Shown here piece after piece: positions 10,440-18,635 of a stretch of 64,000 nt of DNA. Origin of the DNA: Exiguobacterium aestuarii (GTDB taxonomy: Bacteria; Bacillota; Bacilli; Exiguobacteriales; Exiguobacteriaceae); assembly GCF_020171655.1 (NCBI RefSeq), contig NZ_JAIVAC010000001.1:434001-498000 (forward strand). The letters are read 5' to 3'. The stretch's first letter is position 1. The number at the start of each line of letters is the position of its first letter. The notes under the pieces were generated by a model. It was not told the DNA's origin. It saw only the letters and a list, made by a program, of their open reading frames with translations, and did not search any database. The position numbers and the translations under genes are program-made.

Positions 10440-12389
10440 ATGCGAAGCGGAGAACGAATCAACGATCGTTATCGGATCGAACAACAAATCGGCAGCGGAG
10501 GCATGGCAAATGTCTACCGGGCTCATGACGAGATTTTAAACCGAACCGTCGCCATCAAGGTGTTGCGATCTGAATTCTCACATAACGAACAATTTATACG
10601 TCGGTTCGAGCGAGAAGCCCACGCGGCTACGAGTCTGAACCATCCGAATATCGTCGCCATCTACGACGTCGGCGATGAAGATGATTTATACTATATCGTC
10701 ATGGAGCACGTCGATGGCGTGACGTTAAAACAATATTTGCAGGAAGAATACATATCTGTCGATGAGGCGTTGCGCATCATGGGGCAGATTTGTGATGCGA
10801 TTGACCACGCCCATGCGAACCGAATCATTCACCGGGACATCAAGCCGCAGAATATGATGATCGATCAGCATGGAAACGTGAAAGTGACCGATTTTGGGAT
10901 TGCTGTCGCGATGTCGAATGCGACGTTGACGCATACGATGTCCGTCCTTGGTTCTGTCCATTACTTCTCACCCGAGCAAGCTCGTGGGAAATTTGCGGAT
11001 GAAAAATCGGACATTTACTCGCTCGGTGCGGTTCTTTATGAATTGTTGACGGGTCGTGTACCGTTCATCGGCGAGACGCCGGTCGCGGTCGCCCTTCAAC
11101 ATTTGCAAGATGACCCGATTCGACCGATGGACTTAAATCCGAATATCCCACAAGCGCTTGAGAACTGTGTCATGCAAGCCTTATCAAAATCACCGGGTGC
11201 CCGACATGCATCGGTCGCAGCCTTTAAAAAAGATTGCATGACCGCGTTGAGCCGTGAACGTGCCAATGAACCGAGACGACTCTCGGCAAATCAAGACGAG
11301 TTCGACCAGACGCTCGTCATGGCACCGGTCGTGCCGGAAGAAAAACAAGATGTGCCCGTGACACCACCACCGGTCACGCCACCAAAAGAACAGGAACCGG
11401 AAGAGGTGCCTGTGAAAAAGAAGAAACGAAAATGGTGGATTTGGATCTTACTCATCGTTCTATTGATTGGTGGAAGCATTGCCGCTTACGTGGTCGCCGA
11501 CGAGATGTCGCGTTCCGTCGTGCCGGATGTCGTCGGCATGAGTATCGGGGATGCGACGACAGAGCTTGAAGCTTCCGGGTTTGTCGTCGAAGTGACAGAA
11601 CGGGCGAGCGATGATATTGCGGAGGGTGAGGTCATTTCGCAAAATCCGCAAGAAGGACGTAAGCCAAAACGCGGAACGACCGTGACGATTGTCGTATCGG
11701 CTGGAAAAGAAACAGTCGAAATGCCAAACGTAGAAGGTCTCTCGCAAACTGCTGCCGAACGTATGTTGAAAGACTTGGCATTCAGCGACCTTGAAATCAC
11801 AACAGAAGCTTCCGAAACGGTGAATAGCGGAGACGTGATTTCGCAATCGGTCGACCCAGGTGAAGAGGTCGTTCCTTCAGAGGTGACGGTCACACTCGTC
11901 GTGTCGACAGGAAGCAACAAAGTGGAACTATCGAACCTTGCTGGATATACGTTCGACGAAGCATCCATTTATGCTGAACAGAACAAATTGAAAATCGTGA
12001 AGCGGGATGAATTTTCGACAAGTGTTCCAAAAGGTCAAATCATCCGTCAACTTCCGACAGCCGGGACAGCAGTCGACCCGGGAACGGAGCTCACGGTCAT
12101 CGTATCGGAAGGCGTTGAACCGACTGATATTTCAATTGAACGTGAAGTGACCGTGGAAGTCGAGCAACCGGACAAAGACAAGAAACCGAAGACGGTCGAA
12201 GTCGTGATTCGTACGGTTGACGCACGCGGTGAGATTGAGGTGCTTCGTGATCAAATCACAGAGACGACAACGTATTCGTATACGCTCGTCATTGCCCCTG
12301 ACGAAGTCGGGACGGCGACGATTGAAGTCGATGGTGAGATTGTCCGAACAGATTCAGTCACATATGCACAAGCTGAAGAGGCACAATAA
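10440..12389 (+). CDS. prkC: PASTA-domain Ser/Thr protein kinase PrkC
   Basis: A 649-residue membrane kinase that senses cell-wall fragments and lipid II and phosphorylates growth, division and translation targets. Kinase domain about 1-270: GSGGMANVY glycine loop, AIKV lysine, HRDIKPQN, DFGIA and an activation loop rich in Thr (NATLTHTMS). A basic stretch and one membrane helix (WWIWILLIVLLIGG) follow near 325-350, then three PASTA repeats (each ending in VTIVVS/VTLVVS/LTVIVS) and a C-terminal Ig-like domain. ATG 10440 is preferred: AGAGAGG ends at 10430, giving 9 bases, whereas the upstream ATG at 10431 would have none. Confidence 0.96.
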   Translation: MRSGERINDRYRIEQQIGSGGMANVYRAHDEILNRTVAIKVLRSEFSHNEQFIRRFEREAHAATSLNHPNIVAIYDVGDEDDLYYIVMEHVDGVTLKQYLQEEYISVDEALRIMGQICDAIDHAHANRIIHRDIKPQNMMIDQHGNVKVTDFGIAVAMSNATLTHTMSVLGSVHYFSPEQARGKFADEKSDIYSLGAVLYELLTGRVPFIGETPVAVALQHLQDDPIRPMDLNPNIPQALENCVMQALSKSPGARHASVAAFKKDCMTALSRERANEPRRLSANQDEFDQTLVMAPVVPEEKQDVPVTPPPVTPPKEQEPEEVPVKKKKRKWWIWILLIVLLIGGSIAAYVVADEMSRSVVPDVVGMSIGDATTELEASGFVVEVTERASDDIAEGEVISQNPQEGRKPKRGTTVTIVVSAGKETVEMPNVEGLSQTAAERMLKDLAFSDLEITTEASETVNSGDVISQSVDPGEEVVPSEVTVTLVVSTGSNKVELSNLAGYTFDEASIYAEQNKLKIVKRDEFSTSVPKGQIIRQLPTAGTAVDPGTELTVIVSEGVEPTDISIEREVTVEVEQPDKDKKPKTVEVVIRTVDARGEIEVLRDQITETTTYSYTLVIAPDEVGTATIEVDGEIVRTDSVTYAQAEEAQ

Positions 12390-12418
12390 AGAGGTGACGG
12401 TGTCGTCACCTCTTTTTT
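12388..12418 (+). terminator. Intrinsic terminator after prkC
   Basis: A 12-bp stem with GAGGTGACG (12391-12399), loop GTGT and CGTCACCTC (12404-12412), extended by A-T pairs, followed by six T. It separates the def-fmt to prkC run from rsgA. Confidence 0.8.
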
Positions 12419-12434
12419 AAAGGAGGTAGTCATA

Positions 12435-13319
12435 ATGAAAGGAACAATCATTCGCCTTCAAGGCGGGTTTTACGATGTGATGACCGAGACGAATCAAGAG
12501 ATTCGTTGTCGGGCCAGAGGAAACTTTCGAAAACGCAACATCTCACCGGTCGTCGGCGATGATGTGGTGATTCAAGATCAAGAAGATGGGACCGGCTATA
12601 TTTTAGAGGTGGAAGAGCGTCAAAACCACCTCGTTCGCCCGCCGATTGCCAATATCGATCAGGCGTTCCTCCTCTTTTCAGTAAAAGAACCGGCGTTTTC
12701 ATATCATTTACTCGACCGTTTCCTCGTCCTCATCGAGTCAAAGCAAATTCATCCAATCATCGTCTTGACGAAGATGGACTTGCTCGGTGAACATGAAGTC
12801 GAGCCGATACAAGAAGCGATTGCACGTTATCGCGCCATCGGGTATGACGTGATTGAGACATCGACGGAGCATGCTCACGGAGTCGATGAAGTGCGCGGTC
12901 TCTTCAAAGGGAAGACGAGTGTCTTCGCCGGTCAGACCGGTGTCGGAAAAAGTTCGTTACTTAACGCCGTCGCGCCAGAGCTCGAGTTGGCGACAGGGGA
13001 AATCTCTAAATCACTCGGTCGAGGGAAGCATACGACGCGACACGTGACGTTAATTCAATTAGCGGATGGGCTTGTTGCCGACACACCTGGATTTTCAAGC
13101 TTGGAGTTTCCGCAAGAACTTGAGGCAGATGAACTCAGATGGTGCTTCCCTGATTTCGTGGAACGCCATGACGATTGTAAGTTCCGCGGATGTGCTCACC
13201 TGAATGAACCGGGATGTGCCATCAAACAAGCCGTTGAAAATGGTGAAATCGCTTCAACACGGTACGAGAATTATGTTACCTTTATGGAGGAGTTAAACGA
13301 TCGAAAACGGAGGTATTGA
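12435..13319 (+). CDS. rsgA: Ribosome small subunit-dependent GTPase RsgA
   Basis: A 294-residue circularly permuted GTPase that checks late 30S assembly. An N-terminal OB fold (about 1-65) is followed by the permuted G motifs in order G4 (LTKMD), G1 (GQTGVGKSS, near 166), G2/G3 (DTPGFSS), and a C-terminal zinc knuckle C-x4-C-x-H-x5-C (CKFRGCAHLNEPGC). AAAGGAGG lies 8 bases before the ATG. rpe begins 3 bases after its stop. Confidence 0.96.
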   Translation: MKGTIIRLQGGFYDVMTETNQEIRCRARGNFRKRNISPVVGDDVVIQDQEDGTGYILEVEERQNHLVRPPIANIDQAFLLFSVKEPAFSYHLLDRFLVLIESKQIHPIIVLTKMDLLGEHEVEPIQEAIARYRAIGYDVIETSTEHAHGVDEVRGLFKGKTSVFAGQTGVGKSSLLNAVAPELELATGEISKSLGRGKHTTRHVTLIQLADGLVADTPGFSSLEFPQELEADELRWCFPDFVERHDDCKFRGCAHLNEPGCAIKQAVENGEIASTRYENYVTFMEELNDRKRRY

Positions 13320-13322
13320 CAG

Positions 13323-13979
13323 ATGATTAAAATTGCACCATCTATTTTAGCGGCCGACTTTGCCAATTTGGAGGCGGAAGTGAAAGCTGTCCAAGAAGCG
13401 GGAGCGGACTATATCCATTTTGACGTCATGGACGGACAGTTCGTGCCGAACATCTCGATTGGTCTGCCGGTCCTCGCAAGCTTGCGTAAAAAATCAGACA
13501 TGGTCCTCGATGTGCATTTGATGATTGACCAACCGGAACGCTATGTCGAAGACTTCGTGAAAGCGGGAGCGGACATCGTGACCGTTCACGTGGAAGCGAC
13601 GAACCATTTGCATCGCGTCTTGCAACAAATCAAAGCGGCTGGCGCAAAATGCGGAGTCGTCTTGAACCCGCATACACCGCTCTCGACGATTGAACACGTG
13701 CTTGCGGACATCGACATGGTATTGCTCATGACCGTCAACCCAGGGTTCGGGGGACAAGCCTTCATCGAATCGGTCGTACCGAAAATTTCAGCACTCAGTC
13801 AGCTCCGCCAAGACCGTCAGCTTGATTTTGAGATTGAAATCGATGGTGGTGTCAACGCGGAAACGGCAAAATATTGCATCGACGCAGGGGCTGATGTCCT
13901 TGTTGCGGGATCAGCCATCTATAATCAACCAGATTATAAAGCAGCCATCGATAGCATTCGTGGCGCATCTCGTGTATAA
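13323..13979 (+). CDS. rpe: Ribulose-phosphate 3-epimerase
   Basis: A 218-residue TIM barrel that interconverts ribulose 5-phosphate and xylulose 5-phosphate in the pentose phosphate pathway. Family signatures are SILAADFANLE, the metal-site HFDVMDGQFVPN and DVHLM, MTVNPGFGGQ, and IDGGVN followed by AGSAIY, the phosphate-binding end. Same operon as rsgA. The last codons overlap a candidate promoter for the thiamine riboswitch. Confidence 0.96.
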   Translation: MIKIAPSILAADFANLEAEVKAVQEAGADYIHFDVMDGQFVPNISIGLPVLASLRKKSDMVLDVHLMIDQPERYVEDFVKAGADIVTVHVEATNHLHRVLQQIKAAGAKCGVVLNPHTPLSTIEHVLADIDMVLLMTVNPGFGGQAFIESVVPKISALSQLRQDRQLDFEIEIDGGVNAETAKYCIDAGADVLVAGSAIYNQPDYKAAIDSIRGASRV

Positions 13980-13980
13980 T
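13975..13980 (+). promoter_or_regulatory. Candidate -10 element for the TPP riboswitch transcript
   Basis: A perfect TATAAT at the very end of rpe; the rpe stop codon TAA (13977-13979) lies inside it. No clear TTGACA is seen 17 bases upstream (TAGCAT at 13952-13957), so the promoter would be -10 driven. Confidence 0.4.
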
Positions 13981-14001
13981 CGACGATAGAACAACAAGAT
14001 A

Positions 14002-14097
14002 GAGTCGCAAGGGGTGTCACATAATGTGGCTGAGAGGCATACGCTAACCCTTTGAACCTGTTCCGTTCACACGGACGTAGGGATGTGGCGAAAATGC
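14002..14097 (+). promoter_or_regulatory. TPP riboswitch (THI element)
   Basis: The conserved blocks of the thiamine pyrophosphate aptamer occur in order: AGGGGTG (about 14010-14016), GCTGAGAGG (about 14029-14037), ACCCTTTGAACCTG (14047-14060) and GTAGGGATGTGGCG (14077-14090). Flanking TCGC and GCGA can close the P1 stem. A terminator hairpin follows at 14111, so TPP binding should favour early termination before thiT. This fits a transporter-kinase operon that makes TPP. Confidence 0.93.
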
Positions 14098-14110
14098 ACG
14101 TTGCGAATCC

Positions 14111-14144
14111 AAGCAGCATGGCGTTTACGTCATGCTGCTTTTTG
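14111..14144 (+). terminator. Riboswitch expression-platform terminator
   Basis: AAGCAGCATG (14111-14120) pairs with CATGCTGCTT (14131-14140). Three further pairs (one G-T wobble) close a TTTA loop, and a short T run follows. It lies 33 bases before the thiT start, as expected for transcriptional attenuation. Confidence 0.8.
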
Positions 14145-14173
14145 TCGTTCAACCAAATAAAGGAGGAAGAAAG

Positions 14174-14749
14174 ATGAAATCACGTTTCAAATTACAAGCG
14201 CTCATTGAAATTTCATTGTTTGCAGCGCTCGGGCTCATTTTTGATTTGCTCATTCCATACCGTTTGCCACAAGGGGGATCCATCAGTTTAGCGATGCTCC
14301 CGATCTTTGTGATGGCATTCCGCCACGGATTAAAAGGTGGTCTCGCAACAGGTGCCCTCGTCGGGACACTTCAACTCTTGTTCGGTGCCTATATTTTCAC
14401 GCCTGTACAATTCCTGCTCGACTATACGGTCGCTTATGGTCTCGTCGGAATGGCCGGAGTGTTCGCGGGGCGTGTGAAGCAAGCTGCGAGCAACGGGGCG
14501 ACGAAGACGCTTGCCACATATTTAGTACTCGGGGCGCTCCTTGGTTCGATGTTACGATACGCGGCGCACGTCATCTCGGGAATTGTCTTCTTTGCTGAAT
14601 ATGCAGAAGGTCCGGTCGTCGCCTATTCACTCGGCTACAATGCTACGTATATGGCACCATCCTTTGTCATCTCAGCCATCGTGTTAGTGCTCCTCTTCAC
14701 GACAGCACCACGTTTCACGCGTGTGGCGACACGGGATCTCCGTCAATGA
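14174..14749 (+). CDS. thiT: Thiamine transporter S-component (ECF family)
   Basis: A 191-residue very hydrophobic protein with about six membrane segments. It starts MKSRFKLQALIEISLFAALG and carries the GGSISLAMLPIF loop typical of ThiT, the substrate-binding subunit that works with a shared EcfA/A'/T module. ATG 14174 follows AAAGGAGGA at 14158; an in-frame start at 14132 falls inside the terminator. The riboswitch directly upstream supports thiamine as substrate. Its stop overlaps the thiN start (ATGA). Confidence 0.92.
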   Translation: MKSRFKLQALIEISLFAALGLIFDLLIPYRLPQGGSISLAMLPIFVMAFRHGLKGGLATGALVGTLQLLFGAYIFTPVQFLLDYTVAYGLVGMAGVFAGRVKQAASNGATKTLATYLVLGALLGSMLRYAAHVISGIVFFAEYAEGPVVAYSLGYNATYMAPSFVISAIVLVLLFTTAPRFTRVATRDLRQ

Positions 14750-15333
14750 ATATATTGATCGTCGCGGCTAGTCCGGAACCCATTCCGGACTTACCGCGTG
14801 ATGCCGATTTTGTCATCGGTGTCGATGGTGGATATCAAAGATTATTAGATGAAGAGATCATGCCAGACGTCGTGGTCGGGGACTTTGATTCGTTTAAAGG
14901 ACTACCGCCTGAGGAGGCGCTACGCTATCCTTCGGAGAAAGACGTGACGGACTTAGAGATTGCACTAGCGTTCGCGAGAGAACGCGGGGCGACACGGATG
15001 GATGTATATGGTGGCTTAGGCGGACGCATCGATATGACGTTTGCGAACGTCGGCTTACTTGAAGCGTATCCGGAGATGGTTCTTCACGGAGAAGGTCAAA
15101 CGGTTTATCTCGTGAGAACAGGTAGCGAGGTCATTATGAAGCGAGACGGGCACTATCTTTCCTTCATGCCTTGGAAGACGGCCACGATCTCGATTGAAGG
15201 TGTCAAATATCCACTCGACCATCATGAGGTCAAGAGTGGGGAGGCGTTGACGATTTCGAATGAATGGACCGAAGCGTCTGCCCGATTGACGGTCCATCAC
15301 GGAATGGTTCTTGTCATGATCATCAAAAAATAA
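14746..15333 (+). CDS. thiN: Thiamine pyrophosphokinase
   Basis: A 195-residue enzyme that transfers pyrophosphate from ATP to thiamine, forming TPP. Signatures are GVDGGYQRLL, PDVVVGDFDS, the KDVTDLEIAL segment and YGGLGGRIDMTFAN; the C-terminal half is the thiamine-binding beta sandwich. It overlaps thiT by four bases, so uptake and activation of thiamine are coupled under the TPP riboswitch. In B. subtilis thiN sits at the same locus without thiT. Confidence 0.94.
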   Translation: MNILIVAASPEPIPDLPRDADFVIGVDGGYQRLLDEEIMPDVVVGDFDSFKGLPPEEALRYPSEKDVTDLEIALAFARERGATRMDVYGGLGGRIDMTFANVGLLEAYPEMVLHGEGQTVYLVRTGSEVIMKRDGHYLSFMPWKTATISIEGVKYPLDHHEVKSGEALTISNEWTEASARLTVHHGMVLVMIIKK

Positions 15334-15342
15334 GCAAAAAAA

Positions 15343-15372
15343 AAATCCCATCGGCGAATGCCGCTGGGATTT
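15343..15372. terminator. Bidirectional terminator between thiN and rpmB
   Basis: AAATCCCA (15343-15350) pairs with TGGGATTT (15365-15372), with an inner CGGC/GCCG stem around a GAAT loop. An A-rich run precedes it and T residues follow, so it can end both the rightward thiN and leftward rpmB transcripts. Confidence 0.8.
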
Positions 15373-15391
15373 ATTCGTTCGTGTATAAGTA

Positions 15392-15580
15392 TTATACGCG
15401 TTCAACGAGACCTGATTTAAGTGCGCGAGCTGAAACCCAAACGCGTTTCGGTTTACCGTCAACGAGAATACGAACTTTTTGTACGTTTACACCCCAAGTA
15501 CGTTTTGTCTTGTTGAGTGCGTGCGAACGGTTGTTACCTGATTTAGGTGATTTACCTGTTACGTAGCATTTACGTGCCAT
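15392..15580 (-). CDS. rpmB: 50S ribosomal protein L28
   Basis: A 62-residue basic protein beginning [20 protein letters not shown] and ending in [14 protein letters not shown], the standard bacterial L28. The start ATG at 15580 follows AAAGGAGGGG in the minus-strand reading. It has only one cysteine, so it is the zinc-free form. The frame extends 26 codons further upstream without a ribosome site. It is alone on its strand between thiN and yloU, as in Bacillus, but without the neighbouring spoVM. Confidence 0.96.
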   Translation of the reverse strand: MARKCYVTGKSPKSGNNRSHALNKTKRTWGVNVQKVRILVDGKPKRVWVSARALKSGLVERV

Positions 15581-15629
15581 GCGTTTCCCCTCCTTTTTTA
15601 TGTGGGTTCGTCCTAATAGACACTCGTTT

Positions 15630-15658
15630 ATATTAGCACGGCTTTTTTCCCGATGCAA
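15630..15658 (-). promoter_or_regulatory. Sigma-A promoter for rpmB
   Basis: On the minus strand TTGCAT (15658-15653), a 17-base spacer and TAATAT (15635-15630) preceded by TGC. It begins about 50 bases before the rpmB start. Confidence 0.6.
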
Positions 15659-15689
15659 CTAGAAAATCGTACCATGACAAGAAAAAAAC

Positions 15690-15718
15690 TTGACATTACT
15701 CTCAAGGATTTGAATAAT
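15690..15718 (+). promoter_or_regulatory. Sigma-A promoter for yloU-fakA
   Basis: TTGACA (15690-15695), a 17-base spacer and AATAAT (15713-15718). The transcript would carry a leader of about 110 bases before yloU. The rest of the 252-base gap 15581-15832 shows no gene. Confidence 0.6.
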
Positions 15719-15832
15719 GAATGAGGTTATCGCGTTAATTGACCGAGTTTCTGGAGCAGGTTCTTTTAATAACTAGGTACTTATTGTAGAATGTACATTA
15801 GGAATCATTCCGAATAAAGGAGGCTACTCCAT

Positions 15833-16195
15833 ATGGCAATTGAAATGAAGACAACATATGGCAATATTGACATCACAAGTGACGTCATCGCGACACTCGC
15901 AGGTGGTGCAGCGATGGAATGCTTCGGTGTAGTCGGCATGGCTTCACAAGCACAATTGAAAGACGGCATTGCTGAATTGTTAAAACGTGAAAATTACGCG
16001 CGTGGTGTCGTCGTACGTCAAGAAGATGAAGACGTACATATCGACATGCACATCATTGTAAGCTACGGAACGAAAGTATCTGAAGTTGCATACAACGTGC
16101 AGAGCCGAGTGAAGTATACGCTTGGAGAAACTTTAGGATTAAACGTTTCGTCGGTAAATATATTCGTTCAAGGCGTTCGTCTGACGAATGACTGA
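15833..16195 (+). CDS. yloU: Asp23/YloU-family envelope stress response protein
   Basis: A 120-residue member of the Asp23/Gls24 family (DUF322). It contains the family segments GNIDITSDVIATLAGGAA, CFGVVGMAS and the C-terminal NVQSRVKYTLGETLGL. Members assemble at the membrane in Gram-positive bacteria and respond to envelope stress; the exact molecular role of YloU is not known. A clear AAAGGAGG precedes ATG 15833. It is paired with fakA, as in Bacillus. Confidence 0.92.
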   Translation: MAIEMKTTYGNIDITSDVIATLAGGAAMECFGVVGMASQAQLKDGIAELLKRENYARGVVVRQEDEDVHIDMHIIVSYGTKVSEVAYNVQSRVKYTLGETLGLNVSSVNIFVQGVRLTND

Positions 16196-16217
16196 CGAAA
16201 ACGGAGGAGGATTTGGT

Positions 16218-17897
16218 GTGGGTTTAAAACGTTTAGATGGATTGGCGCTCTCAAACATGATCGCGAACGGAGCGGCCAACTTGAGCCAAAACGCAGATTA
16301 TGTGGATTCGCTTAACGTCTTCCCGGTTCCAGACGGAGATACGGGAACGAACATGAACTTGACGATGACGTCGGGTGCGAAAGAAGTAGCAGCGATGAAC
16401 TCATCAGATATCGCAGAGGTGTCATCGAAGTTTGCTCGTGGACTACTTATGGGAGCACGTGGAAACTCAGGCGTTATTTTAAGTCAGTTGTTCCGTGGAT
16501 TCGGTAAAGCGGTTGAAGGCAAAGCGGAACTGACAACGGTTGATTTTGCAGAGGCGCTCAAGCGCGGTGTCGATACGGCATACAAGGCGGTTATGAAACC
16601 GGTTGAAGGAACGATTTTGACGGTTGCTCGTGAAGCGGCCGACGAAGCGCTCCTTGCGTCAGAGTCGACAAGTGATTTCACTGAATTTATGAAACGTGTC
16701 ATCGTAGAAGCGAAAGCATCGTTAGACCGTACACCGGACTTGTTGCCGGTATTAAAAGAAGTCGGCGTCGTCGATTCAGGCGGTCAAGGTCTTCTCGTCA
16801 TCTACGAAGGATTCCTTGCAAGCCTTGAAGGAAAAGAACTCGAGAAACCACATGCACCTGTCATGGATGCGTTGATCGAGGCAGAACATCATGCTCATGC
16901 GGCACAAGGGTTCATGTCAACAGAAGACATCGAATTCGGCTACTGTACGGAGATCATGGTTCGTTTCCAAGACGATAAGTTAAAGGATACGCCGTTCAAT
17001 GAAGACACATTCCGTAACGAATTGTCAGAACTAGGGGATTCTCTCCTTGTCGTCGCGGACGAAGAACTCTTAAAAGTTCACGTTCACGTCGAGACTCCAG
17101 GTGAGGTCATCACGAAAGGTCAGCGTTTCGGTGAACTCGTTGCAGTCAAAATCGAGAACATGCGCCAACAACACTCGACGATCCTCGAAGAAGAACACGG
17201 CGCAAATCAGCACGGTGTTCAACAGGCAGAGAAGCCAAAAACACCATTTGCAATCGTAACGGTGGCAATGGGTGAAGGCGTCAGTGAATTGTTCCGTTCG
17301 CTTGGGGCGGCACATGTCATCGAAGGCGGTCAGACGATGAACCCATCGACAGAAGATATCGTCAAGGCGATTGAATCTGCACATGCGGAACATGTCTTTA
17401 TCTTCCCGAATAACTCAAACATCATCATGGCTGCTGAGCAAGCGGCGTCTGTCGCACCATGCGGCGTCTCTGTCATCCCGACGAAGACGGTCCCACAAGG
17501 TCTTGCGGCGGCAATCGCCTTCAACCCAGAGGCAGATGTCGAGATGAACGAACAAGCGATGAAAGCGGCTGCCGCGACTGTGAAGTCTGGTCAAGTCACT
17601 TACGCTGTTCGTGATACGAGCATCGATGGTGTGGAAATCAAGAAAGACGAGCATATGGCAATCGCAGAGAAGAAAATTGTTTCTTCATCGACGTCAAGCC
17701 TCGAAGCGGCTAAAAAGTTGGTCGATGCACTCGTCGAAGCAGATGATGAAATCATCACGATCTTAACAGGTGAAGGCTCATCTGAATCAGACGTGGAAGC
17801 GTTGACGTCATATATCGAATCTGTAAATGATGAGATTGAGATTGAAGTACACGACGGAAAACAACCGCTTTACTCTTATATTTTTAGTGTGGAATAA
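16218..17897 (+). CDS. fakA: Fatty acid kinase catalytic subunit FakA (DAK2 family)
   Basis: A 559-residue DhaL-like kinase that phosphorylates fatty acids held by FakB, feeding exogenous acyl groups to PlsX/PlsY. The N-terminal DAK2 domain shows NVFPVPDGDTGTNMNLTM and GLLMGARGNSGVILSQLF. A middle region and a C-terminal DegV-like half (DUF1949-type, from about 310) follow. I prefer GTG 16218 because GGAGGAGG ends 7 bases upstream; ATG 16188 would overlap the yloU stop and lacks a site. The nearby fapR-plsX genes belong to the same lipid pathway. Confidence 0.93.
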   Translation: MGLKRLDGLALSNMIANGAANLSQNADYVDSLNVFPVPDGDTGTNMNLTMTSGAKEVAAMNSSDIAEVSSKFARGLLMGARGNSGVILSQLFRGFGKAVEGKAELTTVDFAEALKRGVDTAYKAVMKPVEGTILTVAREAADEALLASESTSDFTEFMKRVIVEAKASLDRTPDLLPVLKEVGVVDSGGQGLLVIYEGFLASLEGKELEKPHAPVMDALIEAEHHAHAAQGFMSTEDIEFGYCTEIMVRFQDDKLKDTPFNEDTFRNELSELGDSLLVVADEELLKVHVHVETPGEVITKGQRFGELVAVKIENMRQQHSTILEEEHGANQHGVQQAEKPKTPFAIVTVAMGEGVSELFRSLGAAHVIEGGQTMNPSTEDIVKAIESAHAEHVFIFPNNSNIIMAAEQAASVAPCGVSVIPTKTVPQGLAAAIAFNPEADVEMNEQAMKAAAATVKSGQVTYAVRDTSIDGVEIKKDEHMAIAEKKIVSSSTSSLEAAKKLVDALVEADDEIITILTGEGSSESDVEALTSYIESVNDEIEIEVHDGKQPLYSYIFSVE

Positions 17898-17905
17898 GCT
17901 GTTTC

Positions 17906-17943
17906 AAGTCCCTACCTTCTGTATAATGAAGGTAGGGATTTTT
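17906..17943 (+). terminator. Intrinsic terminator after fakA
   Basis: A stem of about 13 pairs (TCCCTACCTT at 17909-17918 with AAGGTAGGGA at 17929-17938, extended outward) followed by five T. The loop contains TATAAT. Confidence 0.85.
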
Positions 17944-17960
17944 GAAAGGGGGAAAATGAA

Positions 17961-18623
17961 GTGAAATATCGTAGTGTGTTTGACATTATTGGCCCTGTCA
18001 TGGTCGGACCATCGAGTTCGCATACGGCCGGTGCCGCACGCATCGGACTGATGGCAGGGAAATTATTCGGGCGAACGCCCCGCACCGCGCGCATCACGTT
18101 TTATGGATCATTTGCGGACACGTATCGGGGTCACGGTACGGATGTCGCGATTGTCGGTGGAATCATGGGATTTGATACGTTTGACTTGCGGATTCCACAG
18201 GCGTTAGACATCGCCCGCGAAAAAGGAATCGAGGTCATCTTTGAGACGAGCGACTTGTTGACGGATCATCCGAATACAGCGCGTGTCTTGCTCGAAGATG
18301 AGTTCGGGACATTTGAAATCGTCGGGATTTCAATCGGTGGGGGAACGATTGAGATTACGGAACTGAATGGGTTCCCGTTGAAATTGACAGGTGGGGGACC
18401 TGCGCTCGTCGTCTTGCATCATGACCGATTCGGCGCCATCGCTGCAGTGACTGGCGTTTTGGCAAACCATCAATTGAACATCGGGCATATGGAAGTGAGT
18501 CGTCACGAAAAAGGAATGCAAGCTTTGATGGCGATTGAGATTGATGAAACGATTCCTGCTGAAGTGATAGCAGAACTGGAACGGTTACCGCAAATCGAAC
18601 GGATAGCTATTTTTGGGGAATAA
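17961..18623 (+). CDS. sdaAB: L-serine dehydratase, iron-sulfur type, beta subunit
   Basis: A 220-residue subunit of the two-chain 4Fe-4S enzyme that turns L-serine into pyruvate and ammonia. It begins with the family signature FDIIGPVMVGPSSSHTAGA and ends in an ACT-type regulatory domain (about 148-220). GTG 17961 has AAAGGGGGAA a few bases upstream. The alpha subunit follows 12 bases after. Placement after fakA and before recG is as in Bacillus. Confidence 0.95.
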   Translation: MKYRSVFDIIGPVMVGPSSSHTAGAARIGLMAGKLFGRTPRTARITFYGSFADTYRGHGTDVAIVGGIMGFDTFDLRIPQALDIAREKGIEVIFETSDLLTDHPNTARVLLEDEFGTFEIVGISIGGGTIEITELNGFPLKLTGGGPALVVLHHDRFGAIAAVTGVLANHQLNIGHMEVSRHEKGMQALMAIEIDETIPAEVIAELERLPQIERIAIFGE

Positions 18624-18635
18624 GGAGAATGTGAG

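Noticed and set aside
17922-17927. TATAAT in the loop of the fakA terminator as an sdaAB promoter
   Set aside because: No -35 at 16-18 bases (CTGTTT), and it is within a strong terminator stem-loop; I cannot support it as a promoter.
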